Source: Fragosphaeria purpurea (Eukaryota > Ascomycota > Sordariomycetes > Ophiostomatales > Ophiostomataceae). Taken from it: a stretch of 64,000 nucleotides of DNA. The translations under genes and the position numbers were made by a program. The notes beneath the pieces are model-generated. The model did no database searches and had not been told where the DNA came from. It saw only the letters and a program-made list of their open reading frames with translations. Below are positions 1 through 10,428 of this stretch, in pieces. The DNA is taken from the NCBI GenBank assembly GCA_002778095.1, contig PCDL01000021.1:2728001-2792000 (forward strand), in the 5' to 3' direction. Position 1 is the first letter of the stretch. Every line of letters starts with the position of its first letter.

Positions 1-321
1 AGCTACCTCGCCGACAAGGAGTACCTCAAGGCCGTCGAGGTGAAGCGGACCGTCACCGTCTGCGACGGCGAGGAGAACCTCCCGCAGCACAACGGCACGT
101 TGCCGGCCGACACGGTCGTCGAGTACCACCCGTCGTGGGACATCCAGGAGGTGTACCTCTGCCCGCGGGAGATCCCCGTCCATCGCGGCCGGCCCGACCG
201 CTGCGGCAAGGACTGCAAGCGCGCGCAAGGCGAGGCCGAGCCGGAATACGAGGAAGAGCCGTACCTGCGCATGCTGGTCGTCGAAAAGACCGTTGTGTTC
301 CACCCGGAGGTGTGTCGGTAG
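1..321 (+). CDS. 3' end of an unknown gene, truncated by the window edge
   Basis: An open frame runs from base 1 to a TAG stop at 319-321, so only the last 106 residues are visible. The segment is acidic (a run PEYEEEPYLR near its end) and has seven cysteines, including VTVCDGEE, VYLCPRE, RCGKDC and the final PEVCR. Two stretches resemble each other, VEVKRTVTVCD near the start and VVEKTVVFHPEVC at the end, which may be a weak internal repeat. The cysteine content would fit a secreted or structured extracellular protein, but the N terminus is outside the window and no family was recognised. Codon use is GC-rich, as in the well-supported genes nearby, which supports real coding. Confidence 0.55.
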   Translation, partial: SYLADKEYLKAVEVKRTVTVCDGEENLPQHNGTLPADTVVEYHPSWDIQEVYLCPREIPVHRGRPDRCGKDCKRAQGEAEPEYEEEPYLRMLVVEKTVVFHPEVCR

Positions 322-1707
322 AGGGCGGGGGGGTTGCAGGCAGAGACATAAAGATTGGGCGGCGTTTTCTGGCGAGAAGGAAAACAAAATATATCACATA
401 TGCGGGCTGATCTTTCAAGAGCCCTTTGTTGCATTTAACAGTTTATTTGGAGAGTTTGGGTGGGTGCTAATAGGTTGATTCCTGGTTTAGCTATGTAGCC
501 TTTTTTTGGTTGTACGATATTGTGCCAGGATTCTAGATCTGCTTTCTGGGGTAAATACAACTTTGTGTAGAGTTCAAGGTGAACGTACGAGGGGATCAAA
601 TCGAAGCAGCAACACGACAGAGTTACCACCATCTTTCCTGATGGTCCGAACTTCATCTATCAGGCTTCAGGTAACCGTTCTCGCACTCACCGAGCAGCGA
701 CCTCAGCCTGGCCAGTCATTTTCTTTCGCTCGTGTTTGTGGACCCTATTCCAGTATCTCGGAACGGACATCCCGACAACCCAAAACCAACGTCGACGTTC
801 AGGCCCGAGCGCGAAGGACGCACGTCCGCATCACACCCACGTCTTTCATCGTCCGGTCTTCATTGGAACGCCACGAAGGAAAACCAGTTGCTTTTTGGAT
901 TAGTTTTCCTGCTGGCGTGGCGTGGCCTGCCGAGCCTGCTGGCAACCGTCTTTTGGCGTGTTTCATCAAAGCTGCAGATTCGATGATCTGGGTCTTTCGT
1001 CCGCACATCGTGGGAGCAAGGGCGGACCGAGCGTGTTTCACAGTCCCCCGGGCATACAAAAATACTGCGAGTATATCACGAAGTGCTTGACTTCATACTT
1101 TCACAAGCAAGGCTACGTCGTCCTTGTTTTCTGTAAATTGTTGCTCCGGCGCCGGCTGGCTTCTATGCGCTTGAGTTTTCTTATCAAAAGAGTTTGGCTG
1201 GGTCTCATCAACGGCGACGGAAAAACAAGAACGTTTGTCAAGTGTTCCTTGGTTCGCAAACGTAACATTTTCTGATTATTTTCTCGCAATTATCACTTCA
1301 GGAGAGGTGAAGGACTGTCGATGGCTCTGGCCCTTTAACGCGCCAGCAAACTGCAAAGTATGAATGAGCTATCTCTAGGTCACCCGTGCGAGAAAAAAAA
1401 CTGCTCTTTGTGATTAAAGAAATAAAGCAATTCCTGCTTGTTTGTCTTGGGGCTCTTGTGTAGAACGTGAGGCACGGGGTGTCAGTCATGGCTGCAGAAG
1501 ACGGCGGCGGATTGGGTACAGCTCTTCTTGAGTTGCCAGCTGGTGTCAGCTGCCAACCGCCCCACAACGCGGCTTTCTCATCACAAAAATTGCCGTTTCT
1601 TTCCGCGGCCACCACCACGCCCCCAGCATCACCAACAGCGCTGAACCACTGCAAATACGGCCCATGACCTACCCCCCAGGCCCAGGCTATGCAGCTTTGG
1701 CAAGACC
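322..1707. other. Intergenic, no gene seen
   Basis: About 1.4 kb between the partial gene and the carrier gene. Short open frames exist on both strands but none has codon bias, a recognisable domain or splice-joined extension. It presumably holds the 3' region of the upstream gene and the promoter of the carrier gene. Confidence 0.6.
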
Positions 1708-3267
1708 ATGACAGGGCGCGGTGACGCTTCCGCTGGGGGCCCCGGCGCGACCGCCAGCCGTGGTCGAAGCCGCCACAACAACGACGACCCCAACAACGAC
1801 GGCATCTACGACGGCGACGGCAGTGGGGGCGGCGTCGTCTACCCCGGCATCCTGCCGGCTGTGCCCGGTGTGGACGCCGTGCCCGTGATCCCGGACAAGG
1901 ACCGGCGCACCAACGCCGCCACCGCGGCCTCCGCCGCCAGCGTGCGCGCCCTCTCGGCCCAGGCGCTGCAGTTCTACTTTCGCGCGCCCGTCAAGGCCTT
2001 TTTCCGCACGCGCGTCGACTACCTCGCCTATGCGCGGGCCGCCGACGGCAGCCTGTCGGGGTTCTCGGCACCGGCCTCCGAAGCTGCGCCGCCAGCCGCC
2101 TCGACGCCAGCCGCCTCGACGCACAACCACCGCGTCCGCACCTGGCTGCGGGGCACCACCCCCGGCGTCCTGGCGCGCGCCATTCGCCACGCGGGCTGGT
2201 CCGTCGTGCCCGACCAGGTGCTCCCGCCGCTGCTGGCCAACGTGGGCGTGGCCGCCGTGCTGTACACGAGCTACCTGCAGATCCTGGGTCGGCTGCACCC
2301 GGAAAGCGGGCAAGCCCGCCGCCGCGTGTACCCGCCGCCGGCCCCCATGCAGACGTTTGTGGCCGGATTCTTGGCCGGCAGCGTGCAGAGCATCGTGGCC
2401 GCGCCTCTGGACGCGATCCAGGCGCGGTACGACCACCGGGCTGTGGCGGCCAGCGGGCCCAACGGAACTGGCAGCCCGCGGAGCATGTGGGCGTTCAGCG
2501 CGGCCAAGCTGCGCGAGATCGGCCTGCGCGGCATCTTTGCCGGCTGGGGCCTGTCGTTTGTCAAGGACAGCTTCGGCAACGGCGTGTTCTTCTCCGTGTT
2601 CGAGTACGTCAAGGCGCAGGGCTACTACCGGTTTGTGGCGTACTACTACGGCGCGCTGGACGGCTCGACGGTCCTGGCGCAGCAGCAGCAGCAGAAACAG
2701 GAGCAGCGGCCGACGGAGGCGCGCGCGCGTCGTCACAGCGCCAACGATGCATCAACGGGACGCGACGGGTTGTCCGTGCCGCTCGTCATCCGGCCACACT
2801 ACGCCTTGGAGCCCATGTTCCTGCTGTTTGCCGGCGTCGGCGCCTCGTTCGCGCAGCAGGTGCTGCTCCATCCTCTGACGCACTTTCAGGTGGAGCACTG
2901 GGACCTGCTGGAGGACCTCGACGCGGCGGCCAAGGCCGAGCGCCAAGCAGCGGCAGGCAACAACAAGTTTTCATCCACCGGGTCCCGGTTTCCAAATGTC
3001 CGCCTGCGGTGGCCGCGGTTCCACACCGTTCGCACCTACTACCACGCTTACCTGCGCACGTGGGCCCGCTGTTCCGAGCTGGCCGCGGCCGACGGACACC
3101 GGTCGCGTCTGGCCTGGCTGTACCGGGGCTTCTGGTGGAACGCGATCCGCCAGGTGCCGAGCACGAGCGCGGGGCTCATCATTTTTGAGCTGCTGCGGCG
3201 CAAGTACGGCATGGCGGGCGAGGGCGTGCGCATCAGCCAGGACGGCTACGATATTTTATTAACGTAA
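1708..3267 (+). CDS. Mitochondrial-carrier-like protein
   Basis: A single open frame of 519 residues from ATG 1708. It begins with a low-complexity Gly/Arg/Asn/Asp-rich stretch (about residues 1-50). The carrier hallmark appears near residues 216-243, where FVAGFLAGSVQSIVAAPLD continues into AIQAR, a version of the P-x-D-x-x-x-x-R signature that ends odd-numbered carrier helices. A second degenerate signature, LLHPLTHFQ, lies near residue 386. Known carriers are about 300 residues with three repeats, so this is a long, divergent member of the fungal carrier-like proteins. A Gln-rich linker (residues about 329-336) separates the halves. The expected location is the mitochondrial or another organellar inner membrane; the substrate cannot be predicted. 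The long antisense frame here is a GC-rich shadow. No intron is needed. Confidence 0.75.
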   Translation: MTGRGDASAGGPGATASRGRSRHNNDDPNNDGIYDGDGSGGGVVYPGILPAVPGVDAVPVIPDKDRRTNAATAASAASVRALSAQALQFYFRAPVKAFFRTRVDYLAYARAADGSLSGFSAPASEAAPPAASTPAASTHNHRVRTWLRGTTPGVLARAIRHAGWSVVPDQVLPPLLANVGVAAVLYTSYLQILGRLHPESGQARRRVYPPPAPMQTFVAGFLAGSVQSIVAAPLDAIQARYDHRAVAASGPNGTGSPRSMWAFSAAKLREIGLRGIFAGWGLSFVKDSFGNGVFFSVFEYVKAQGYYRFVAYYYGALDGSTVLAQQQQQKQEQRPTEARARRHSANDASTGRDGLSVPLVIRPHYALEPMFLLFAGVGASFAQQVLLHPLTHFQVEHWDLLEDLDAAAKAERQAAAGNNKFSSTGSRFPNVRLRWPRFHTVRTYYHAYLRTWARCSELAAADGHRSRLAWLYRGFWWNAIRQVPSTSAGLIIFELLRRKYGMAGEGVRISQDGYDILLT

Positions 3268-4068
3268 CCCGTGTTTTTTTTTGTTGTTGTTTTTTTATTT
3301 TGGTATGGCTGTTGGGATTGGGGCGTTACAGGTCTTGGAATCGACGGTGCTCTCGGTGCGGCTGGTCTTGGTTGTCTCGGATCATTGGCATTACCGTTCT
3401 CCACTTGCTTTGTATCAACTTTGCATGGCTTTTTGATAGACCAATATAAACATGGGTTTTCTTCCTTGCACACGAGTACTCCGGACTTTGCTATTCGTAG
3501 GGGGCATGAGGTATCGACGGCTTGGGCGGCCAGCCGGTGAGGCCTGGCTGTTTCCCAACGAAAACGCAAAGCAGCCCACCCTTCTTTCTTTCCTTCAATG
3601 TCGGCCAGTTCGGCGATCTTCGTAAGCATGCTCGCTGGAGAACATGCCTGCTGCTTTTTTTAGCAGTAGCGAGCGAGCTTTGCTTTCACTCCCTTCCGGT
3701 CTTGCTCAGCTTAGTTCTGGTTCGCCCCGTAAACAAGGAAAGATTCCTCCTGAAGACTGGAAATCGTAACGCAATTTTCCATCCCATTTCTCCGACTCTA
3801 CGTGATTTCACTCGCTTCGCTTGTTTCCCACGATTAATCTGGTCTCCTACGCTTTCTGATGCCCTGAGGTATATTGCAACGCCGTTGGAGGTTTGTGTTG
3901 TCCCTTGTATCGCTTTTGTTGCTTGAAATGATGCTGTTGTCACTGACATTGCTTTTCGTCCTTAGTTCTCGAAGCTCGCCTAATCCTACTTCCCTTCGTC
4001 TTCTTTATGTTATCTTATACATATTATCATCTTAATCTTAATATCTGAAGTCAGCTACTTCCCTCGAC
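3268..4068. other. Intergenic, no gene seen
   Basis: Roughly 800 bp with T-rich and mixed sequence. The downstream part (from about 3960) is AT- and CT-rich, as expected for the leader and promoter of the gene at 4069. No coding signal was found on either strand. Confidence 0.55.
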
Positions 4069-5739
4069 ATGCAGCCACGTGTGATCAAGGCCGTTGAATC
4101 TGAGCGTTTTACGCCCACCAGATTTTACCTGGAATTCGACCTCGCCATCAAAGTGAGCTGCTGTGTGTTTCACACGCAATCGTTTTCTCTGTTGATCGAC
4201 TTGCTAACGAAGCACCGAACGCCTAAGTTGCACATCAGCGACTCCGACAACGCCAGTCAGGGCTGCCTCACGCCGACCAGCACGGCAGAGCAGGCGTACG
4301 ATGCCCGGTTCGAAGCAAACTACGACCGCGCCAAAACGGCTCTGCTGCTGTCCTTCGGGGAGATTGGTATTCCCATGATAGACAACGACGTGGACAACAC
4401 GCTCGAGGACTACGTGACGTACCTTGGCCGCGTGCTGGAGCACTTCCCCTCGATGGTCGCCAGCCAGATGCCGGGCGAAATCATCACCGACCGGTTCTGG
4501 CTCGTGATGCATTCGCCCACCCCCCACGTTTGTCCGCCGCCGGTGGACGTGCCCGCCCAGGACGACGAAGGCGCGCACAGCGTCGACGATCTCCAGTATC
4601 CGTACGCGAGCCTGATCGTCCGGTCGCCCGCCCTGGACTGCGCGACGCTGCTCGGCGACGCCAATGACGCATAGCAAGCGTTTTTCAAAAGTCTGCACGC
4701 CTCGTCCCCGTCCAGGTCGGGGGACCCTGACGAACCGGAACGGGAGAAAACAAATCCCGTCGGCGGTTGCACGTGGCTGGATGTGCACTACGTGCTGCAG
4801 TACTTGCATTTTTGGTGCCAAGACGGCCACAACGAGCGCTTCACCATTGTGTCGTCCCCGCTCGACGGCGCGGGCGGCGTCAACGAGACCAACACCGCGC
4901 TCCGGATCCTGCTGGTGCGCACCCACGGGCCGTTCAAGACGCGGCAGCCCGGCGAGGACAGCACCATGTCGTTGCTGCAGACGAAGAAAATGGCCCTGTT
5001 CATGTTCTTCTTTGAGAACCACCTGCGCTTGCTGTGCCACCCACGGCAGTCGCGCGTTCGCCCCCGGCCACCGTCCCAACTGACGAAGTCGTGGCCGCCA
5101 GGGATGACGTGGAATGTCTACGGCCCGCTGAGCCGCCGGCTTTGGGCGCATTCGCAGGCCGCCATCGACGGTCAGCGGCAGCAGGAACCCATTCCGGGGG
5201 ACGTGCTGCGGGATCTGCTGCAGTACGCACCGCGTACGATGCTTGACCGCCACATGCGCGAGTACAAAAAGTTGGCGCTGGTCTGGGGCGCCGCCGACGA
5301 GAGCGCGTTGGCCGCCCAGCTGTGCATTGCCGACCCGCGTTTTCCGCACGACAACAACAACGGCGACGACGACGACGGCGACAACGACGGCTACAACGAC
5401 CCGAGGCGCGGCGGGCCCATTTCCAGTGTCAAGTGGCCCGTTCTGGGTGTCTACTCGCACGACAGTTACGACGTGATGGGGTTTCCCATCACCGTTCCCA
5501 TTTTGGCGCTTGGTGGGTTTCAAGCGGTGCCCTTCAACGCCTGTTTTTTCTGGCTCGCAGCGCGGCTGGCCATGGACTGTGTGCGCACGTCGCGGCTCCC
5601 GCCAGCCGCGTTCCAGAAGCTGCTAACCAGGATCGAGCGGGCGTCACAGTGGCACACGCTGCCGTTGTTGGCCCTCCTTGGTAGTGACCCCAAAGCGTGG
5701 GAAGCGGTGCGGGATCACTACGCGGTCGACGTGACGTAA
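4069..5739 (+). CDS. Hypothetical protein; frame carries an in-frame TAG at 4672-4674
   Basis: ATG 4069 opens a frame that continues in the same register to a stop at 5737-5739, broken only by a TAG at 4672-4674. A first intron is likely at 4153-4227 (GTGAGC donor, GCTAAC branch point, 75 nt, frame-neutral). Codon bias stays strongly coding on both sides of the TAG. The downstream part contains a run VLQYLHFWCQDGHNERF and ends near GSDPKAWEAVRDHYAVDVT. An Asp/Asn-rich low-complexity insert lies around 5350-5400. Three readings fit: a recent nonsense mutation (pseudogene), a sequence error, or splicing around the stop. A frame-neutral candidate intron is 4602-4691 (GTACGC donor, CAAAAG acceptor, 90 nt), but its sequence looks coding. 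No family was recognised. Confidence 0.55.
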
Positions 5740-6178
5740 ATAAAGGGTGTGGCGACATTTCGAAACTTGAAGTTAATGTGGGAGAGTTCTGATTATGAAA
5801 TCCGTAATGGGAAAAGCCGAGAAGCGTTGAAGACGTATTATTTTGATTTCTGATTTTTGATTTCTAATTTGTTTTGTTTCTTGTCCTAGTTGATCGAGGA
5901 CATAACAAAAAAGCGTTTGGAACATGATAGTTGAGCGAAGAAGACAGAAGGAGAACACGAATAGAATAGCGAAAGGACATTCTGGGAACGGTTTTTTTTT
6001 CTTTTTGATGTTTGATCTGCCTGGGTTTCCGTTATTCGATCTCCCTTTGTACATTGTTGATACTTGGAACTCAGTCAGAGTCTAAACGTGAACAGTGATA
6101 CAATTCCTACTGAAGCAACCCGAACTGCTCGCTTCTTGTTGGGTATCTCTCGACAAAATTATCCGCATTGCAGAGCAA
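5740..6178. other. Convergent intergenic region, no gene seen
   Basis: AT-rich 440-bp spacer between the 3' ends of the genes at 4069-5739 (+) and 6179-8599 (-). It should contain both polyadenylation regions. No open frame of interest was seen. Confidence 0.6.
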
Positions 6179-8599
6179 CTACTCAAAGAAAGAGGCATTA
6201 CCATCCCCAAACTGATCAAAACGCACCGTGGACATCAACTCCTCCCATATATCCCATGAGGGATCCAAACCGTCACTTGTGGACACCGGGTCTGCAGCGG
6301 ATAGCATACAATCGGACCATGGCATGGCGGCGACCGACAGCGGACGCGCTGTTTCTGACAAGCTTGCGGTCTGCGGAACCAGAGACGAGCCAGGTGCATC
6401 CGCGACGCCGACGTGGCCGTCTAGCACGAGGCAAGGTGCGACAGCTTTGCTCGAGCTGTTTGCGCAGTCGTCGTCGTCGTCGTCGTCTTGGTTCGAAAGG
6501 ACGCAACCACGGCCCTGCACGATGGGGCCCATGACGGGGCCGACCTTTTGTCGTGTACACGCCATCAGTTTTCGCAGGGGACCGCGCAGCGCACCGCCCT
6601 GCACCCGCGCAATGGCCGCCGCGTAGTGCCGGTACGAGGCCTCGAGGACCGGCCAGACCGTGCGGAGGAGGTCCCCGTCGGTGCACAGGTAGCACTCGGC
6701 CACGGCAATGGCCAGCGCGTGCCAGGGGACCGTGATCGCCCAGCGAAACCCCTCGCCGCGCGGGTCCGTGTGCATGAGCATCGCCTGCTCGAGCACCGTG
6801 GCGGTGGCCCGCAGCAGGGCCGTGTCGCCGCGCAAGCGCGCCGGTGGCGGCCGGCTGCCCGGCGCCACGCGCTGGACGGGCCGCAGCACGGTGGCCCGGG
6901 CGCCGGCCACGAAGCAGTGCGTGCTGTGGAAAGCGAACCAGGCATAGGGTGATGCTTCCGGGTCGCAGGGGTGCACGAGCCGCAGGATGTCGTCCTGAAA
7001 CCGGTCCGCCAGCGCCTCGTGCGCGGTGCGGCGGTCACGCGCCGCGTCGTCGTTGGCCGTGGCACGGTGGGCGCCCTCTACGGGCCCCCGTTGCGCCTGC
7101 GGCGGCGGCGCAAAGTGCGTGAGCCGCCCAAAGTGTTGCAGCTTGTACTTTATGGTGGAATACGTCGTGTCCGTCAGTCCCTCCCGGTCGGCGACGGGGT
7201 CGCGCGTGTCCGGGCCAAAGTCGGCGTCGTTGATGTGGGCGGGCAGCTGGAAGGACGCCACGGCCTCGTCGACGCCGACGAGCGGCTGCGAGGTCATGCC
7301 AAACGCAGCCTGGACGTCTAGCAGGCAAATGGTCAGCCACAGCCGCCGGCGCATCTGCTGCGCGAAGAACGTTTCGTGGCGGTGGCGGCGGCGGTGGCGG
7401 CTGCAGTGGCTCGGCGTCGGAGTGTCCACGTGGAGAGACTGGGCCTTGGCAATGCGGACGGCCACGGCGAGCAGGGTCCACACGGCGCGGCTGCACTCTT
7501 CGGTCCTTCTGCCCACGAGATACAGCACGAAGGCCTGGAGGGCGGTGATGTCGCGGGTAGTGAGCAGATCGGCCCGTTCCAGGGCACCTTCGCATGCGCG
7601 CCGGCAACCGGCCACCAGACGGGGCTTGTCGGCGGAGAGCAGAGTGCCGCACTGCCGGTCCGTCATGCTGCATGCGGCGGCGTACATCACGGCGGCACGC
7701 AGGGCTTCCACCGACACGTGCCCGTCAGGGTAGTTCAAGTAGCCGTCCCCACGTAGCAAGAGCTTTGCTATCGACGGACGATGGAGGATTTTGGTGATGG
7801 GGTCGACCTGGTCTAGGTATACCTGGCACAGCCGTCTCGCCAGGTCTCCGTTGTGTGTCACGGAGGCTTGGGAGCAGCCAATACCGTCGAGTGGAGAAAG
7901 TTCTTTTGTACTCGACCCAGACAGTCCGAGAACACTGATGCCACGATGAAGAGACACGGCGTGTTCTGCATCGGGCGTCTCTGCGGTGCCATCCTCGGCT
8001 TCGTCCTGGCCCGATTCAATGACATCACGAAGCCCATATATCTAGAAGCATGAGGTGTATGCTTGTGAGTTGTGTGATACGGCTTCTTTTACGGGTAAAA
8101 GAAACATGGAAGCCCTTCGTCTTACCTCTTCAGCCAAGTCCGCCCAGAAGTCGTCGGGACACTGCACAAGCGGTGCCCCCCTTTCGGGTTCTCCTTCATC
8201 CGCAGACCCGGGTAGGAAGGTTTTGATGGCCGACGGGGACGCACATGCGCTACGGTGAGATGACTGGCTACATCGTAGAGGGACGACAACTGTTTCGTCA
8301 CTCCTGCTGGCCGCCGGGCCGGCGTGGTCGATGAGGGCTTCCAGCCTGCGGATGCGTCGTTTGACGTCCTCGTCCACCGCTACGGAGCGACGCACGTGTC
8401 GACCACGAGGCCTGCGCAGCCGATGGACGGGGACGCAGGCGACGCCCGCCGACCTGCAAGTCGTGCAGGGCTCGAGCTTGTCGCATTTGACCTTTCGCTC
8501 GCGGCAGAGCTCGCAGCTGAGCTGCGGGATTGTTGTCCGGTTTCCGGGCAACGTGGTATTGTTTGGTCCTATTGATCCGCTGCTCGCCTGCTGTTCCAT
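6179..8599 (-). CDS. Zn2Cys6 transcription factor with fungal-specific regulatory domain
   Basis: Two exons: 8599-8126 and 8041-6179, with an 84-nt intron 8042-8125 (GTAAGA donor, TTCTAG acceptor, phase 0); product 778 residues. Exon 1 carries a complete zinc cluster C29-x2-C32-x6-C39-x5-C45-x2-C48-x6-C55, followed by basic residues and a short linker helix (KRRIRRLEALIDHA, about residues 79-92) typical of dimerisation. Exon 2 holds a fungal_trans-type domain; the segment after ARRLCQVYLDQVDPITKILH is characteristic of regulators of fungal metabolic clusters. A short Asp run lies near the C terminus. It is divergent from the FAD monooxygenase at 8967, with a 367-bp shared promoter holding a perfect CGGCTT inverted repeat, so it likely controls that gene and perhaps itself. 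Expected nuclear. Target pathway unknown. Confidence 0.88.
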
Positions 8600-8966
8600 T
8601 CCTTGGGTAACGGGTCTCCGTGTTTGCTTCGTTCGTGTGCTGCGTTGTCAGACCATTGACGTTGGTGTCGGGCGTGCCGGATTTTGAACAATAAAAGAGA
8701 AGGCCCGGCTTAAAAGCCGTCCAAAAGCCGAGAAGCGCGCCGCCCCTGACCAGCCGTGGCCCGGCTTCTAACAACACAAACCTCACGTCAAGGCAGGCAA
8801 AGACGAATGAACTGCGTGAGCAAAAAATAAATCAAAAATATTTAAAGGCCATTGTTTTTATTGCAATTATATGTTTATATGCGTATTTAAGTCTACGTGA
8901 AAGCCATGTCTTTGGGGTCGAATCCTTTGCGTTCCTCCGCAAGACCCATCCTTTTTCTTAACTGAC
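8600..8966. promoter_or_regulatory. Divergent promoter between regulator and FAD monooxygenase
   Basis: This 367-bp spacer separates the two start codons. It contains CGGCTTAAAAGCCG at 8706-8719, a perfect inverted repeat of CGGCTT with a 2-nt spacer (CGG-N8-CCG). A further AAGCCG lies at 8725-8730 and another CGGCTT at 8762-8767. A CGG-N6-CGG pair lies near 8669-8680. Zn2Cys6 proteins bind paired CGG triplets, so these are candidate operator sites for the regulator encoded next door; binding is inferred. Confidence 0.5.
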
Positions 8967-10428
8967 ATGGCACCTCTCGACATTCTCATCGTCGGCTGCA
9001 GCATCGGCGGGCCCGCGCTCGCCACGTTTCTGCTGCTCACGCCGTCGCCCGCTGCCGACAAACCACGCATCACTGTCCTCGAACGGTCATCGTCCCTGCG
9101 CAGCCAAGGCCAAAATGTGGACGTCCGCGGCGTGGGCGTCCCTATCCTGCGCAAGCTCGGTATCGAGGCCGCCGTCCGGGCGTCCACCACGGGCGAAGTG
9201 GGCGTCCAGTGGGTCACCAAAGACAACCACGTGTGGGCGACCCTGGGTGCCGGCAACGACGGCGACGATAAGGTGCACAACCCGACCAGCGACATTGAGA
9301 TCAAACGCGGCCGTTTGGCGGAGCTCCTTTGGCAGCGCAGCCAAGCGGCCAGCGACGCGGTCGCGCGTGACGGTGGGACGGCCATCGAGTACATCTTTGG
9401 CGACCATCTCGACGATATTCGGCAGAGTGGAGACAACAAAAACGGCGACGGCGAGTATGACAATGGCGATGACAATGACAAGGACGACAGTCCCCCGGCG
9501 AAAGTGACGGTGCACTTTGCCAACAGCGGGCAGACCCGCGCGTTCGACATCGTGGTGGGCGCCGACGGGCTGCCGAGCTCGACGCGGCAGATGGTCTGGG
9601 GCGGCGCGGGCGAAGCGCAGCGCGTGCACCGGCTGGGCCTGTACGCCGCCTTCTTCAGCATGCCGCGGACGTCCACGGACACGGCGTACCGCCGCTGTTT
9701 CCACACGCACGGGCGCCGGCTGCTCAGCGTCCGACCGGACAAGCAAAACAACCAGATGTCGGCGCTTCTCTCCGTGGTGGTCGATGACGACCAGGACGCG
9801 CGTTTTGCGCAGCATGCGGCCCGCGGTCCCGGCGCGGCCGGTACCGATGCCCAAAAGGCCTTGATCAGGGAGTATTTCCAAGGCGCCGGGTGGGAGAGCG
9901 AGCGGATCCTCCAGGCCATGATGGCGACGCCGGATTTTTACTACAGCATGATTGCCCAGGTGAAGATGGACCGCTGGAGCAAGGGCCGGGTGGTCCTGCT
10001 CGGCGATGCCGCGTGAGTCTGGAGTTTCTTGTCCATACAGCCGTTGTACGTGTTGACCTGTTTTCTGACAAAAAAAATCCAGGCACTGCGCTTCGCATCT
10101 GTCCGGTATGGGCACGACGCTGGCCATGCTCGGCGCATATAACCTGGCCGGTGCCCTGGCAAGCCACCCGGACGACCTCTCCGCGGCCTTTGCGGCGTAC
10201 GAGGCCAGCACACGCCCTGCGGTCACCAAGGCCCAGAAGCTGATGCCGGGCATCCTCCGCATCATGAACCCGGAGACGGCATGGGGCGTGTGGGTTGTGG
10301 ACACGGTCATCCGGTTTCTCGTGTGGTCCCGTGTTTTCAAACTGCTGCTGCGGTTCAGAGGCCCCGTTACGGAGGTTGAAGCGCTACCCGAGTACGGCTT
10401 CAAGCAGCTGCCGGAGCAGACTAGCTAA
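8967..10428 (+). CDS. FAD-dependent monooxygenase (PF01494-type)
   Basis: Exons 8967-10012 and 10083-10428 with a 70-nt intron (GTGAGT donor, TCCAG acceptor); product 463 residues. The N terminus DILIVGCSIGGPALATFLL (about residues 4-22) is the Rossmann dinucleotide-binding motif of class A flavoprotein hydroxylases. The intron splits the second FAD motif, giving GDAAHCASHLSGMGTTLAM (near residue 347), which joins cleanly only with this splice. A DG-type motif VVGADGLPSSTR lies near residue 196. Such enzymes use NAD(P)H and O2 to hydroxylate aromatic or polyketide-like substrates, as in TetX-like proteins. An Asp/Asn/Gly-rich insert (residues about 151-175) is lineage-specific low complexity. 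Divergent partner of the Zn2Cys6 regulator. The substrate is unknown. Confidence 0.88.

Noticed and set aside
1687..2736. Long minus-strand open frame of 349 codons
   Set aside because: It overlaps the carrier gene and is Arg/Gly/His-rich, the usual antisense shadow of GC-rich coding sequence.
4618..4674. A 57-nt intron ending at the TAG of the interrupted gene
   Set aside because: It is frame-neutral but its GTCCGG donor is poor and there is no convincing branch point; kept only as a remote option.
4204..5523. Minus-strand open frame of 439 codons over the interrupted gene
   Set aside because: No domain and no splice context. The frame is an antisense shadow, although its length reflects real codon bias on the plus strand on both sides of the TAG.
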